From: Pohlia nutans
Lineage: Eukaryota; Streptophyta; Bryopsida; Bryales; Mniaceae
Assembly: GCA_022496805.1 (NCBI GenBank)
Contig: CM040088.1
Location: 42,125,436-42,189,435 of the forward strand
Reading direction: 5' to 3'
DNA: 64,000 nt
Position numbers and translations under genes: made by a program. Shown here piece after piece: positions 24,787 to 38,069 of the stretch. Position 1 is the first letter of the stretch; each line of letters starts with the position of its first letter. The notes beneath the pieces are model-generated. The model worked only from the letters and a program-made list of their open reading frames with translations, made no database searches and was not told the origin of the DNA.

Positions 24787-24909
24787 TTAATCTACTCTCT
24801 ATGGAGTATCCTCCAAATAGTCTTGCAACCCCCCTTCAAAGTTTGAATTCTTGTTATAAATTGGAAAATTGAAATCAATGTATTAATTTGAACATGTACA
24901 TAAGATGTA

Positions 24910-25776
24910 CAGTCCCCGGCAATATGTTTTGCAACCCCACTTTCAAACCTCACACTAAAACATTTATCACACTCACTACGACGGTTTGTTGACCATGAAA
25001 TTTTGCACGTACCACCACTTGGACATAAAGCATTTTTGGGCCAAATTTGGTACCTTAAAAATGCACGGTTTATAAAATAATGCTAATTTGCTAACTTTTA
25101 GACCTCTGTTAAAAAAAAATCATATATGGTACCCAATAGCTGCCAAAGATCCAAATTTTTGGTAGAAGGTAGAAGTTGCAATGAGGAACAATATGGTGTT
25201 ATAAAAAATAATGGTATTCCTATGTATTTTTGTGTCCACATGCAATTCAAAATTTTAAAAATAATACCAAATTTTAGTTTAATTATATAATAAAGTAATT
25301 TTCTACTTTTGTCACTTTTTTTGTAACACCATGTTGTCATAGTAAGGAATAACATGGTGTCACAAAAAGATGAGAAACAAAAGAAAATTAATTTATTATA
25401 TAATTAGACTAAAATTTGGTATTATTTTTAAAATTTTGAATTGCATGTGGACACAAAAATACCTAGGAATACCATTATTTTTTATAACACCATATTGTTC
25501 CTCATTGCAACTTCTACCTTCTACCAAAAATTTGGATCTTTGGCAGCTATTGGGTACCATATATGATTTTTTTTTAACAGAGGCCTAAAAGTTAGCAAAT
25601 TAGCATTATTTTATAAACCGTGCATTTTTAAGGTACCAAATTTGGCCCAAAAATGCTTTATGTCCAAGCGGTGGTACGTGCAAAATTTCATGGTCAACAA
25701 ACCGTCGTAGTGAGTGTGATAAATGTTTTAGTGTGAGGTTTGAAAGTGGGGTTGCAAGACATATTGCCGGGGACTG
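24910..25776. mobile_element. 867-bp near-perfect palindromic element
   Basis: The left half (24910 to about 25340) is repeated inverted almost base for base in the right half, with arms of about 430 bp and a centre near 25343. The termini are CAGTCCCCGGCAATATGT and its inverse. TA precedes the left end and TG follows the right, so a TA duplication is possible. CAGT termini with TA are common in Tc1/mariner-type elements. The mirrored 85- and 72-codon open frames on both strands are a by-product of the palindrome. Confidence 0.92.
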
Positions 25777-26231
25777 TGCAATGCACATAATTTGGTTTTG
25801 ATAACAAAAATGAATATTTTGATGACTTTCTATATGAATGAAAATTGCAGTTTTCAACCAATTTTCAAAAAAAGACTGGTACATTTTAACCTACTAATGA
25901 TGCATAAAACACGTTGTAGAAAGAAAAAAAATCCTTGTTTGAATCATAACCCACTTTTGAGCTTCTTTACCTTGGTCTTTTTTCTATAGTTCGTTTTTTA
26001 CAATAAAAATCTTGACTTGAAGGTGTACTGTATAATATGAGTGGTTTTTGAAAATTTGTAAAATTCAAATGGAAATTGAGCAACTTGAAGTCAAAATTTC
26101 AAACAATAATATTTTTGTCAAGGATATATTAATTGGTATGTTACTTGGTATATTACTGGAAATATTGAATCGTTATACAAAAATTTAAATAAATTCATAT
26201 AATTTTAAAGTTCTAAAATGGACAGTGTTAA

Positions 26232-27039
26232 CCCCGAAGCGTCCCGGCGTCCATATTTTGGACGTTTTTGGGGGTACAGTCACCTTTGAAGAGCTGTAAC
26301 TTTTGCAAAACGTGTCCGATTTTTCTGAAATTTTGAAAAAACTCCCCGCATGATGTATGAAATGGGTGGTAAAAATTTCAGATCAATCCGAGATGAATTG
26401 AATTTTTGGTGATCATTTGAAAGTAGGTATGTTTCTTTTGAACAGTTCTGTGAATTTTGATGGCAGCAACTTCGGAGGCTTGTATCTCCTTCATACCAAG
26501 TCCGTTTTCAATAAAACTTGTTGGGTTGAATTCCCCTTGAAGTCTAGTTATCATGGTAAAATTTTCAGGTCAATCCATGTTTTTATGAATGTTTGGGAGT
26601 CATTTTAGTGCACGGGTCTAGTTTGGACACTTTTTGCTTTTTGGTTCAAATGGGTCACTTTTCGGGCTACTTTTTGACATTGCAAGGCCATTTTAGGGCA
26701 CATTCAATTTTTTCATGAGGCTTTTTTGGTACGAATGTGTTTATATGATGATTTTGAACAACTTTATAGTTCAACGTTTTTTCATTTGAGTAATTTTGAA
26801 AACGAATTTCACCTCTAACTGTGTTGCTAGGAAAATTTCAGCATCCTTTTTTAGCACTAAAACACTATGATCTTGCAATCTATATGGCCAAATGACCCCA
26901 AAATTGATCCACATGATCTACAACATGCATGTTACAAGATTGTACGGTTGAGATTTCTATACCTCACTTACATTTAGACCTATAACACATCAAAAGTGAT
27001 GATGATTTTAAGCCCAAAAAAGCTAGGGACCTTTAGGGG
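26232..27039 (+). mobile_element. TTAA-CCC element, family G copy G1
   Basis: 808 bp between TTAA 26228-26231 and 27040-27043. It starts CCCCGAAGCGTCCCGGCGTC, then the hairpin GTCCATATTTTGGAC, and ends AGCTAGGGACCTTTAGGGG. G2 at 51386-52313 is the inverted relative. Small open frames inside are not conserved and are not genes. Confidence 0.88.
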
Positions 27040-27043
27040 TTAA

Positions 27044-27935
<892 letters not shown>

Positions 27936-28173
27936 CTCATCCATAAAATTATTTATTATAAGGTACTTCATCTAAACACTGGCGATTTTAGATTTTATTT
28001 ATTTATTTAGAGGAATTTAGCAATTTCATCTACTTTTTTGCCCACTTTTTCTAGTGTAAAAGTAGCCATTGCCAAAATCAAGTAAGATTAAGGTGAAAAT
28101 TTGCCAAAAAAAAATTTGGCTAGCAATAGTTGCATGTATCCTATGTTGCCGTAATTGCCATCCAAATATGGCA

Positions 28174-28292
28174 GTAAGGTACACCAACCTATTACCACCA
28201 TGTTCTCTACTATGCCCTTATATACAGATGGTGTAAAGTTGGTACATGAGCGCAAAATTGGAACATGATGGTAATAGGTTGGTGTACCTTAC
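28174..28292. mobile_element. 119-bp foldback element, GTAAGGTA ends
   Basis: Arms of 32 bases (28174-28205 and 28261-28292) pair with one mismatch; the ends read GTAAGGTACACCAACC and the inverse. The GTAA/TTAC borders relate it to the TTAA-GGTA superfamily. It would fold into a long hairpin if transcribed. Confidence 0.85.
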
Positions 28293-28800
28293 ATTGATTT
28301 CCCAAAATTAATTGCAAAAATTGAGTTAGTGTTTGGGTCATTTTTGTTGAGAGAGCTATACAACAGGGATGTAAACAATAAGGGACTAGGAAACTTTTTA
28401 ATTTTTGAGTATTGCTATTCAAATACACTCGTTATTATCACACTCTCCAATATCAAATTTTACATTTTAGTATCTTTGAAGAATATGTTATTGTGTACAC
28501 GTGTGATTGGACCTTGTTTACATGTCCGTTTATGCACTCATGTAAATTGGTTACCGAAGGTGTGATATAAAAGAGTTCTACATGTATTCCTAGTTTGTAG
28601 ACTATGTTTGCGGTACTTGTATGAATACATTTTTATTGAAAGAAACCTCAAAGGGATTTTCTTTTTCTTTTATACAGATGAGGAAACATTTTATTTTCAA
28701 TGCAGAAAGGTAACACCCCTGGTAACACTGATGGCATGCCAAGCTAAGCAACCACTAAAGGACAAAATTCAATTTTAATCTCGCTTATTTTTTCATTTTT

Positions 28801-28940
28801 ATTGTCTCTGCCCCACCAGGGGAGAGACTACGAAATCGTTTCGTTTTCAAGGAGTTACATGACTGAACAATGTAAACAAGTTGTAAAAGTAAATCTAGGG
28901 TAAATACTAAGGCAGAGACTACGCGACTAGCTCCTTGTTT
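28801..28940 (-). repeat. 140-bp dispersed unit X1 (possible retroposon)
   Basis: Highly similar to 47787-47923. Read on the minus strand, both end in CAGAGACAATAAA, and X1 continues into an A-rich stretch. This suggests a retroposed transcript end with a polyadenylation signal. I could not find a target duplication, nor tRNA-type promoter boxes. Confidence 0.6.
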
Positions 28941-30356
28941 TTTGAGGCACAGGAGATGCTTTGCAACCTGCAACAAAGCTAATAAGTTGCTTTTGGCAAC
29001 CCGTCGCCAAGGAGTTTCCATCTAGTAGAGCGGTGATTTAATGGCCGCCAACCCCTTGGGTACCCCAACAACACCTTATGGGTACCCCTCTAGTAGTTTA
29101 AGGTCATTCCCGACTCTAATTCCACTTTTGAATTTTGAGCATGGTATTATGAGGGTAACATTTGTTGAATAATTTTGAAATTTTGTGAAGATGTGATTTA
29201 GTATTAGCTTCAAAGTGCACTAATTTTTGTAAGATGTGGATCGTTGGTTCAAAAATTAAGCCCAAAACCTTGTTTTCTTTTGCAATGTGGGTAGCAAAAA
29301 AATATTTTAAAAATTAAGCTTTTTTTTGGTTGGATACTTTTCATTGATTCTTAACCTTTAAAGGACATGGCTTTCCTGATTCCTACACCCAAAATCTCTC
29401 TGAAACTCCATTTTAAACGTGAATCTCTTTTTAATTTACTTTGGTTTTATTCTAAAAAAAGTATAGATGTCTTAAATATGTTTTTTTTGGAATTTTTAAA
29501 ACCCCATTTGGTTCAACAAAGTAGAAGTTATAAGCAAGATTCTCCCAAAAAAAGATAAACCCATTGGGCTTAGTATGTCCATTGAGGGACATACAATCAA
29601 TTAACCCAAATTATAAAACACTCACTTTATGAGATAAATTTTGAAAAATGAACTACAAAGTTTTATCAGTCATAAGTAAAAATGTAATTTATTTTTCAAA
29701 ATATGTGTCTTATAATCTTAGTTAGATAATTGCCGGTATATGTTTTATAACTTAGTTAAGAATTAATATTAAAAAAATCAATAAAAAACTTTAAAATATA
29801 AAAGCATTTTAGCTGCCCTTCTGCAAAAGAAAATAAGTTTTTGGGCATAACTCTTATATCATCAATCCAAGTCTTGTAAAAATTAGTGCACCTTGAAGCT
29901 AGTACTAAACCCCTTGTTCATACAAAATCAACTTTTTATAAATATTTCCTTCACAATAGCTTGCCCAAACTTCAAAAATTGGTTTATTTTTTTATTTTTT
30001 TATTTTTAAAGGTTGTATGATCTTCCTATTAGATTTGAGATATCCGCAAATACAGGTCAAGTAAGAATAGAATTTCAAATTCAAAAATTTCTTATATTTA
30101 GGAATCTACAGTCAATAACAACCCATCACTAGTAGTAACTTGAAGCAGGGACACCTGAAATTGCCACTTTTTGCTATTGAGCATATTAGTTATCATTACT
30201 AAACTTGTCAGATTTTTGTATTTTCTTGTAAGAAGCTTAAAGAAGAATTTAATTCATTAGAGAATTGAATGCGTCAATTAGATATTGTATGCAAAAGTTA
30301 TGAAGGATCAAAATGGTTATTTAGTAAATGTTATAACATTTTTTCTTCAACCAAGA
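28941..30356. other. AT-rich spacer, nothing recognised
   Basis: Many A/T homopolymers. The 63-codon open frame near 29367 has no recognisable features. No gene is supported. Confidence 0.4.
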
Positions 30357-30636
30357 TACCGTACCAGGAAGGCAGGGTCGGCACTTTTGTGTCGAATAAT
30401 TAATAAAAGTTCAAAAAGTGGAGGTCGGCACTTTCAAAAACAATTATTAAAAATTTGGCTATTAATAACTAACATTGAATTTTACTAGCGGCTAAATTTT
30501 TATTTTATTTTTTTGTCTACGATTTTTGTTGACTTCATTTTTGTTGATTTCGACAAAATACTTGATAAATTTATTTATTTATTCGGCATTTTTTTGGGGA
30601 ATTATTTTCTCCCGACCCTGCCTTCCTGGTACGGTA
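30357..30636. mobile_element. 280-bp element with perfect 25-bp inverted ends
   Basis: The ends begin TACCGTACCAGGAAGGCAGG (30357-30381, perfectly inverse to 30612-30636). If TA is counted as the target duplication, the element starts CCGTACC, consistent with a Tc1/mariner-type MITE. The interior is AT-rich and non-coding. Confidence 0.88.
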
Positions 30637-31015
30637 GATATTGATTAAAAGAATTTACTCGTAGTAAAAATGGCGCTTTTGCTATTTTGGGTATTTCCAC
30701 CTTTTACTCATTCTTGTAATGGTTGCCTTGAATATGTACATGTGGATTTATTCCATATTATCTCTCTACAAAATTGATTATCCATATCAACTAAAAGACT
30801 ATATGTATATATGTATGTACTCAAGTAGAAGCTAAAGTATGTACATCCATAATAGAACATATGGTGCGTACATTTGGATCTACGAACTTAAATACTAATT
30901 ATACAAAATGTACACAATTAGAACATGAGAGTCTATAAAAGCCTTATAAAAGCCTAGACATGATTTTGGTTACAACTTTCAAGTTTCATAACTTATTTAT
31001 ATAGTGTTCACATAT

Positions 31016-31126
31016 GTCCCAATGGCCCTTTGTCCGGTGGGCACTGAGTCATTGACATTACGAACGGACACTTTATTCACGCCGGCCTCGAAAGAGGACC
31101 GGAGTTTCTATCTATCTATCTATCTA
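31016..31126 (+). mobile_element. TATC-tailed retroposon, copy S2
   Basis: A 111-bp unit (GTCCCAATGGCCC to a (CTAT)n tail) with a perfect nine-base duplication TTCACATAT at 31007-31015 and 31127-31135. The start point is the same as in S3, within two bases, so the family has a fixed 5' end as a SINE would. Confidence 0.92.
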
Positions 31127-31136
31127 TTCACATATC

Positions 31137-31350
31137 GTAGTAGGTCATCAATGTCGGCCAAAAATAATTATAAAAAAAGATTCCCAAATCTTTACAGAAT
31201 TATTTTTTCAAAAAAAATCTATTTTGGATGGTGAAGAAGAGAATCTTCAGAGAATTTGACATTCGCCGAAAAGCAATTTTCAAAAAAATAATAATTATTG
31301 GCCATATGCTGGCGGCAATACTACAAATGTGGAATGAGTGAGGGATGCAG
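31137..31350. mobile_element. MITE family M copy
   Basis: The ends GTAGTAGGTCATCAATGTCG...AATAATTAT and ATAATTATTGGCCATATG...ACTAC are rough inverses. The interior GGTGAAGAAGAGAATCTTCA matches copies at 40873 and 58357. Retroposon S2 abuts it. Confidence 0.65.
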
Positions 31351-31673
31351 AACACCCACTCAGCTGCAGGTACACATCTACCATCCACATGACGCAGCAT
31401 GTCATATATTATATACCAACATCTACACCTACTAAATCATGTACGGAGTACATAAATTCAACCCCAGCTCGGTGACAGGTTCTCCCCGTTTTATACGAGA
31501 TATTTAATCGCCAATAAGAACCACAACCGATATTCTCTTGATCTCATATATTCAGGATCCATCTCGAATGACCCCCTGTCAGTCCATCTGCTGCTTGATA
31601 AGGTAGAGATACAATAAAACCGAGAAAAGAAGAAGTTTTGCAAACTCGGGGAGAATCACTCTATTGAAATTAA

Positions 31674-32213
31674 CCCTTTAACATCCCGATTCAACACTGT
31701 TTTCAAAGATTCGTTATAAAATGTTTGATGAAAAATAAAAATGGAGTTGATGTACAAAGCAAAGTTATAAATGTCAATGTGAAGATAACATCTATACAGT
31801 CGGATTCATCATATTTATTATTAATATTTTTTAATTAATTTTGCAAGGTTTTCTCTTGAAATTCAATTAAAAATCCATATTTAACATTAAAAATTTTAAA
31901 AATATTGTAATGAAATTGGATTAACATGTACTACAAGATGGTATGGTTTTCACTATTTGATTCTTCTTATTATGGAAAATCATGTTTAAGGTCTCACTTT
32001 TTGAACTAAGAATGAAACTTGACATAAACCACTTTTGCTATTTTTCAAAAACTCTCAATATCATATCTTGAAGATCCGTACCGTACAAATGGTAACCGAC
32101 TAGCACAAGAATTTAAATAAAAATTGAATGGATGAAAAACATCCCCTGCGTGGTGAAGGGACGCGTCCAGAATCATCCATCGTCCAGATTCTGTACGCAG
32201 GCGCGTCTAAGGG
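31674..32213 (+). mobile_element. TTAA-CCC element, family A copy A1
   Basis: 540 bp between TTAA 31670-31673 and TTAA 32214-32217. It starts CCCTTTAACATCCC and ends GCAGGCGCGTCTAAGGG. It is the first of four elements joined end to end. Confidence 0.92.
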
Positions 32214-32217
32214 TTAA

Positions 32218-32786
32218 CCCCTAAATGCCTAGAGCCCTCTCCAAATTCGGCAGTTTTGCAAAGATGCATTATAAAATGCAACTTAGAGGGATATTTTGAA
32301 CTTGATATATGAATAAAAGTTGTACATTATGAATTTTAGATTCTATCCATATGGTTAGATCTATGATTGCTATTACCAATAATTTTGTATAAAATTTGAA
32401 ACGTGAAATTCAAAATTAATTTGTAATTCAATTACGAATAAGATGTTGACAATCTACGGATGAATTTTTTTGTGATTGGTTGAAATGTAATACTCTAAGT
32501 GTAGTGATTTTTGGAGATTTTTTGGTTGCTTAATTTTATGAGTTGACTTTTTTTAGAGCACTTTTACACTGAAATCTTCAAAATTTTGGGGGAATCACTA
32601 CAACATGAAATGAGGCATAAATTTTTCACAAATCATCCTCTTTCTAATCGGATCACATATGCATGAAGCTAACTTCCCATAGAATCTACAGTAAAAATTC
32701 CACACTGCAAAAAGTACATGACAGATGAGAAATTATGGATGAAATTTGTACATTGTTCAAAAAATGAACGCTTAGGCAGTTAGGGG
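32218..32786 (+). mobile_element. TTAA-CCC element, family B copy B1
   Basis: 569 bp between TTAA 32214-32217 (shared with A1) and TTAA 32787-32790. It starts CCCCTAAATGCC and ends CTTAGGCAGTTAGGGG. The phrase ATTATAAAATG about 60 bp in is shared with family A in the same place. Confidence 0.92.
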
Positions 32787-32790
32787 TTAA

Positions 32791-33007
32791 GGTAAAGGTA
32801 CCTAAAACCACCACAAACCTAAAACCACCAACTTCTACACCCTTCCTTCATTTTAGGGAGGAAATGTAAGTTGTCAGTACATGACTTAACTTTTGAGCAA
32901 TTGATGCATAAGTTATGTAATGAAAGCCTACATTTGCTTCCTGAAATGAAAGAAGGGTGTAGAAGTTGGTGGTTTTAGGTGTCGTGGTGGTTTTAGGTAC
33001 CTCTACC
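32791..33007. mobile_element. TTAA-GGTA foldback element D1
   Basis: 217 bp between TTAA 32787-32790 and TTAA 33008-33011. The left end GGTAAAGGTACCTAAAACCA mirrors the right end across arms of roughly 80 bp (CCACCAACTTCTACACCCTT is also mirrored). It is a hairpin-forming MITE. Confidence 0.93.
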
Positions 33008-33011
33008 TTAA

Positions 33012-33543
33012 TGCCCCAATGCAACGCTGTTTTCAAAGAAGCGTTATAAAATGTTTGACCAAAAATGGAGTTGATGTGCACGCAAAGCTAAGTTATAAAT
33101 GTCAATGTGAAGATCACATTTATATGGTTGGAATTATTATATTTTTTTATAAATATTTTTAAATTAGTTTTTCAAGGTTTTCTTTTGGAATTCAATTAAA
33201 AATCCCAAATTAAAAATAAATATAAAAAAATTGTTGTATTGAATTTAGAATAACATCCACTACGAGATGTTATGATTTCCATTATTTGATTGTACCTATT
33301 TTGGTATGCTATGGTTAAGGACTTATTTTTTGAACTAAGAATGAAACTTGGTTTAAATTAATTGTGTGATTTTTCCAAAAATTATAATAACTTATTTTGA
33401 AAATCCATACCATACAAAAGATAGTCAACTTGTACAAGAACCAAGAGAAATTTGGATGGATGAAAACTGTCCAGTTTGGATGAAATTTGAACAGTGTTAA
33501 TATGCTCATCGTCCACTATGTGGACATTGGCGCGCTAGAAGGG
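33012..33543 (+). mobile_element. TTAA-CCC element, family A copy A2
   Basis: 532 bp between TTAA 33008-33011 (shared with D1) and TTAA 33544-33547. The left end is eroded (TGCCCCAATGCAACGC); the right end GGACATTGGCGCGCTAGAAGGG is typical. Its body aligns with A1. Confidence 0.9.
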
Positions 33544-33547
33544 TTAA

Positions 33548-34765
<1,218 letters not shown>

Positions 34766-34799
34766 TGCACCGATATAGAGGGTGTGATTAGATCACTTA

Positions 34800-35297
34800 G
34801 AGCATCTTCAATGGTCACATAATAAATAGCCACTACAACAAAAATGGGAGGGTTTCATGAGGGGCTCTTGATTTTGGCGGGGGAGATGCTAGTTCATGCG
34901 CCCCAATGCCAGCCATCATCATTGTTTAAAATACCGTCATTGCCCACGTTGGGATACAAGTGCAAATAGGAATTGGCTAAGGTAGCATCGGTTGGGTCAC
35001 AAGTTGACTCTTAACTGTGAATAAAAAAAGGTTGGAACATAACAACTGATGGAATTAAAAAGCGATTGAAATAAAAATTGGTTGGTAATCGTCATAAAAG
35101 GAAATTGACTACCGAAAGAGAGGCAAGTAGAGGGCACAATAGAATCACCAAATGTGACGTAGGAGGGACTACAAATAGAGAGGCCGCAAAAATCAAGAGT
35201 GGAATGCCAGCAGCATTGAATCAAAGAAAATGATTCCCAGTTTCCCACCTGCAAAGTAGCGTTGGTGTACTAGTTACCGGTTCCATTGAGGATGCTC
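34800..35297. mobile_element. PIF/Harbinger-type MITE, TTA target duplication
   Basis: It starts GAGCATCTTCAATGG and ends CCATTGAGGATGCTC, with TTA at 34797-34799 and 35298-35300. 498 bp. The 85-codon frame inside (- strand) has no recognisable domain. Confidence 0.88.
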
Positions 35298-35300
35298 TTA

Positions 35301-36372
35301 AAATTGAAGTATCAATGAATTAAACTGTACTTTGAAGTGTGACTGTAGAGGTCATGACTGAGGATGCCCTTACTTTATGGTATATTGTGGTCACTTTGCA
35401 GTGAAATTTACTAAAGTCCTACTTTCCCAGTGGGTTCAGCTCATCTCCTGACATGCGACCGTCTCTGTGACCTTTCAGCGCTAAAAACAACAAATAAGAT
35501 CATTTCATTCAATTCATTGATAAGAAATACTGAAATATCATCGATTATATATTATTTTTGTTAAATTATTGAAACATCATTGAGCAGTTGAATGTTCGCA
35601 CGTAGCTCTGCAAACTTAAAACTCATAACCAGAGATCTCAAAACTGGCTAAAATTAGCTGGATTTCTACGAAAAAAATGGGGCTGCTAAATATACAAAGA
35701 AAGAAAATGAAAGAAAATTTAAAATGTAGCGAGAATGCTCATCATGTTATAAATATTTAGCAACTTCATGAGGTGATATCTGCGGATATCATCATGGTAT
35801 CACCTTAATATATCAAGGGTATTGCCGGATATTATAGAGGTATCGTGAGTAGTACATTCACAAGGTAGCAAAAGTATCTACCATTTATGTGGGAGGTAGC
35901 ACCCTATGCTAAATGTCATAAAATGGTTCTGAGATCACTACTCATAACCGAGGGAGAATTCTCCCCTAAGTAGCTGATTTTGTAGATAAAGTCTACCCTC
36001 CATAATACAACGATATTATTGTTTCAAGCAATACACATGTGACAAGTCGCTTCTGTGACTACCCATACTACCATAGCTAGGTCGCCAAAAGAAAATTAAA
36101 AAAATTAAAAAACACGTAAAAAACCGGACAAAAAACGAAAATGTAAAAAATTACTTTTAGCAATATTTTTCTATTTTAAAGCTATTTTGGACAATTTTTA
36201 ATCATTTTTTAGCTAGAAAACGAAAATAAAAAAAATTGTATTTTTAGAGGAACGAACCTTATTTTTCAAAAAGTATTAAATATTCGTTCGTGAGGTAGCA
36301 ACCCAGCAATGGTACTAGTACGGTATATAATCCATGCATGCGACCTTGGCATTAGGGCTTCCCAAACATGTC
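35301..36372. other. spacer, nothing recognised
   Basis: No gene is visible. A small hairpin at about 35769-35804 (GGTGATATC...GGTATCACC) is the only structure noted. Confidence 0.4.
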
Positions 36373-36376
36373 ATAA

Positions 36377-36689
36377 GGTAACTATATCTAAAAGGGACCA
36401 TTTCCTTAAAGCATCCATAGCTCAATCTTCCATAATAAGTAGATTTTGACACCCTACTATTGATGAGAATGTGCACAATCTGAACATCAGAGTTTAGGGT
36501 CGCTTTAAGGTCAACCTATAGTCACCACTTTGGAAATTCATAACTTATTCATACGATGTCCAAATAATACATGCTAAAGTGCGTTGGAATCCTCTTGAAC
36601 TCACAAATACGACCCATTGAAAATATTTTATGTTTTATGTGTGTAAATAGGCTCAGTTGGTAAGGTGAACGCTTTAGGGTATAGTTACC
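36377..36689 (-). mobile_element. GTAACTATA MITE, copy K2
   Basis: 313 bp, reverse orientation to K1 and K3. It starts GGTAACTATA and ends TATAGTTACC, flanked by ATAA 36373-36376 and TTAA 36690-36693. Confidence 0.9.
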
Positions 36690-36710
36690 TTAATAGGGAG
36701 GGACAACTGC

Positions 36711-36882
36711 CATAACATTCAGTAGCCTTCATCCCCACTGCCTTTCCTTCATGCGCTTTGCTCATCACCTTGAGCCTCCACCTGTTCACTTAGCTACTGA
36801 CGAAGCACTGTAGGGTGTGGAATATTCTACACCATCTACTGTAAAGCCAAGGCAGAGATAGTGCATGCTACTGAATGTTATG
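36711..36882 (-). mobile_element. CATAACATTCAGTAGC MITE, copy E2
   Basis: 172 bp, reverse orientation to E1. The ends CATAACATTCAGTAGC and its exact inverse are intact. It begins only 21 bp after K2. Confidence 0.88.
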
Positions 36883-38069
36883 GCATCCCTTATGACTTGA
36901 AAGTGGAAAAAATAAAATAAAAAATGAAGTTTGGAAAAAGTACTAGAGTCTTCACGAAACTACAGCAATATTTAGGCGATATATTACAAGTGTGGCAGGA
37001 GGGGTACCTCGAGTGCATTAAGTGATGAGTAGTGATATGCACAGGTTTCATTGCAGGCAGCCCTGACGTGCCTCCCTGTCGATTACGGCCATGACTTAAA
37101 TGAGTACTACTCATTCGAACGGGGTACTTGAGTTGGAGTAGGAGAGTTTCTGGCGTTACGTCCTTGATCACATGCATGCAATTAAGGCGGTGCAGTGATG
37201 ATGCACGTAGCTAGCGGTTGGTCACTCACAAACCCGGCACATCATTGGTGTCGTCAATAAAATGTACATACACTCTCCTAACTTCTTAATTACAGCGGTG
37301 ACCTAACGTGTCTAACGCTAATTCCCAGGTTTTACAAATCGTCGACACTCTCACTGCAGGATGATTAATGGCTGCACACTCAGCTACACACAAGAGACAA
37401 GTGTTACTAGAAAAGATCGTGCATGATCGAGTTCCTCCAGCTAGTGTAGTTTATCACGGCATGCATGATTGGAACCGCAATGTCAGAGAACAGTTGAATT
37501 GGATATTGATCAAATATCCTTTGATGAATCATAAAAAATAGTAAATAATACAAACCACAAGTCCTGTTGTGATGTTGTAGGCAGTGGAAGATGAGATAGT
37601 GTTCGATCCTACAGTGAGCTACATAGTTGATATAAAACCCATGAGCATTAATCAGTCACAGGGTCCCCCTAAAAGCAGTCAGTGTCCTTATACCGCCGCA
37701 GTAGCTAGAGCAACTTCCAACTATTGAATTCTTAATTCATTCCACCCTAGTAAGAGCTTCAATTGATCGTCACTCAACTTCGCTAGCTGCTCTGCTGCTG
37801 CATGCTGAAATGAAAGTCGATATATTCTCCTCAACCATAAGCTAGCTGGGTGCCATTTTATAACCAAATGAATATTCGATCTCCATCATCTTCGCCTGAT
37901 CGTACTACTTTTGTAGCACCGTGAACAATCCATGTCAGACTATCTATGCGCGCAGCAACAGAGAGTACTACGAATTAACGCCCTAATAACAAAGAAAGGA
38001 CCGAAGGTTTTCCCTGACTCATCTTGAAGGAAAAGCTTCGGTCCTCCGCTGCAGAAAACACCACTGTAA
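36883..38069. other. spacer and 3' region of the GPAT gene
   Basis: Less AT-rich than the transposon blocks and free of repeats I could recognise. The part next to 38070 should include the 3' untranslated region of the minus-strand GPAT gene. No other gene is supported. Confidence 0.4.

Noticed and set aside
25098..25588. Mirrored open frames of 85 and 72 codons
   Set aside because: Produced by the palindrome, with no start context or family resemblance.
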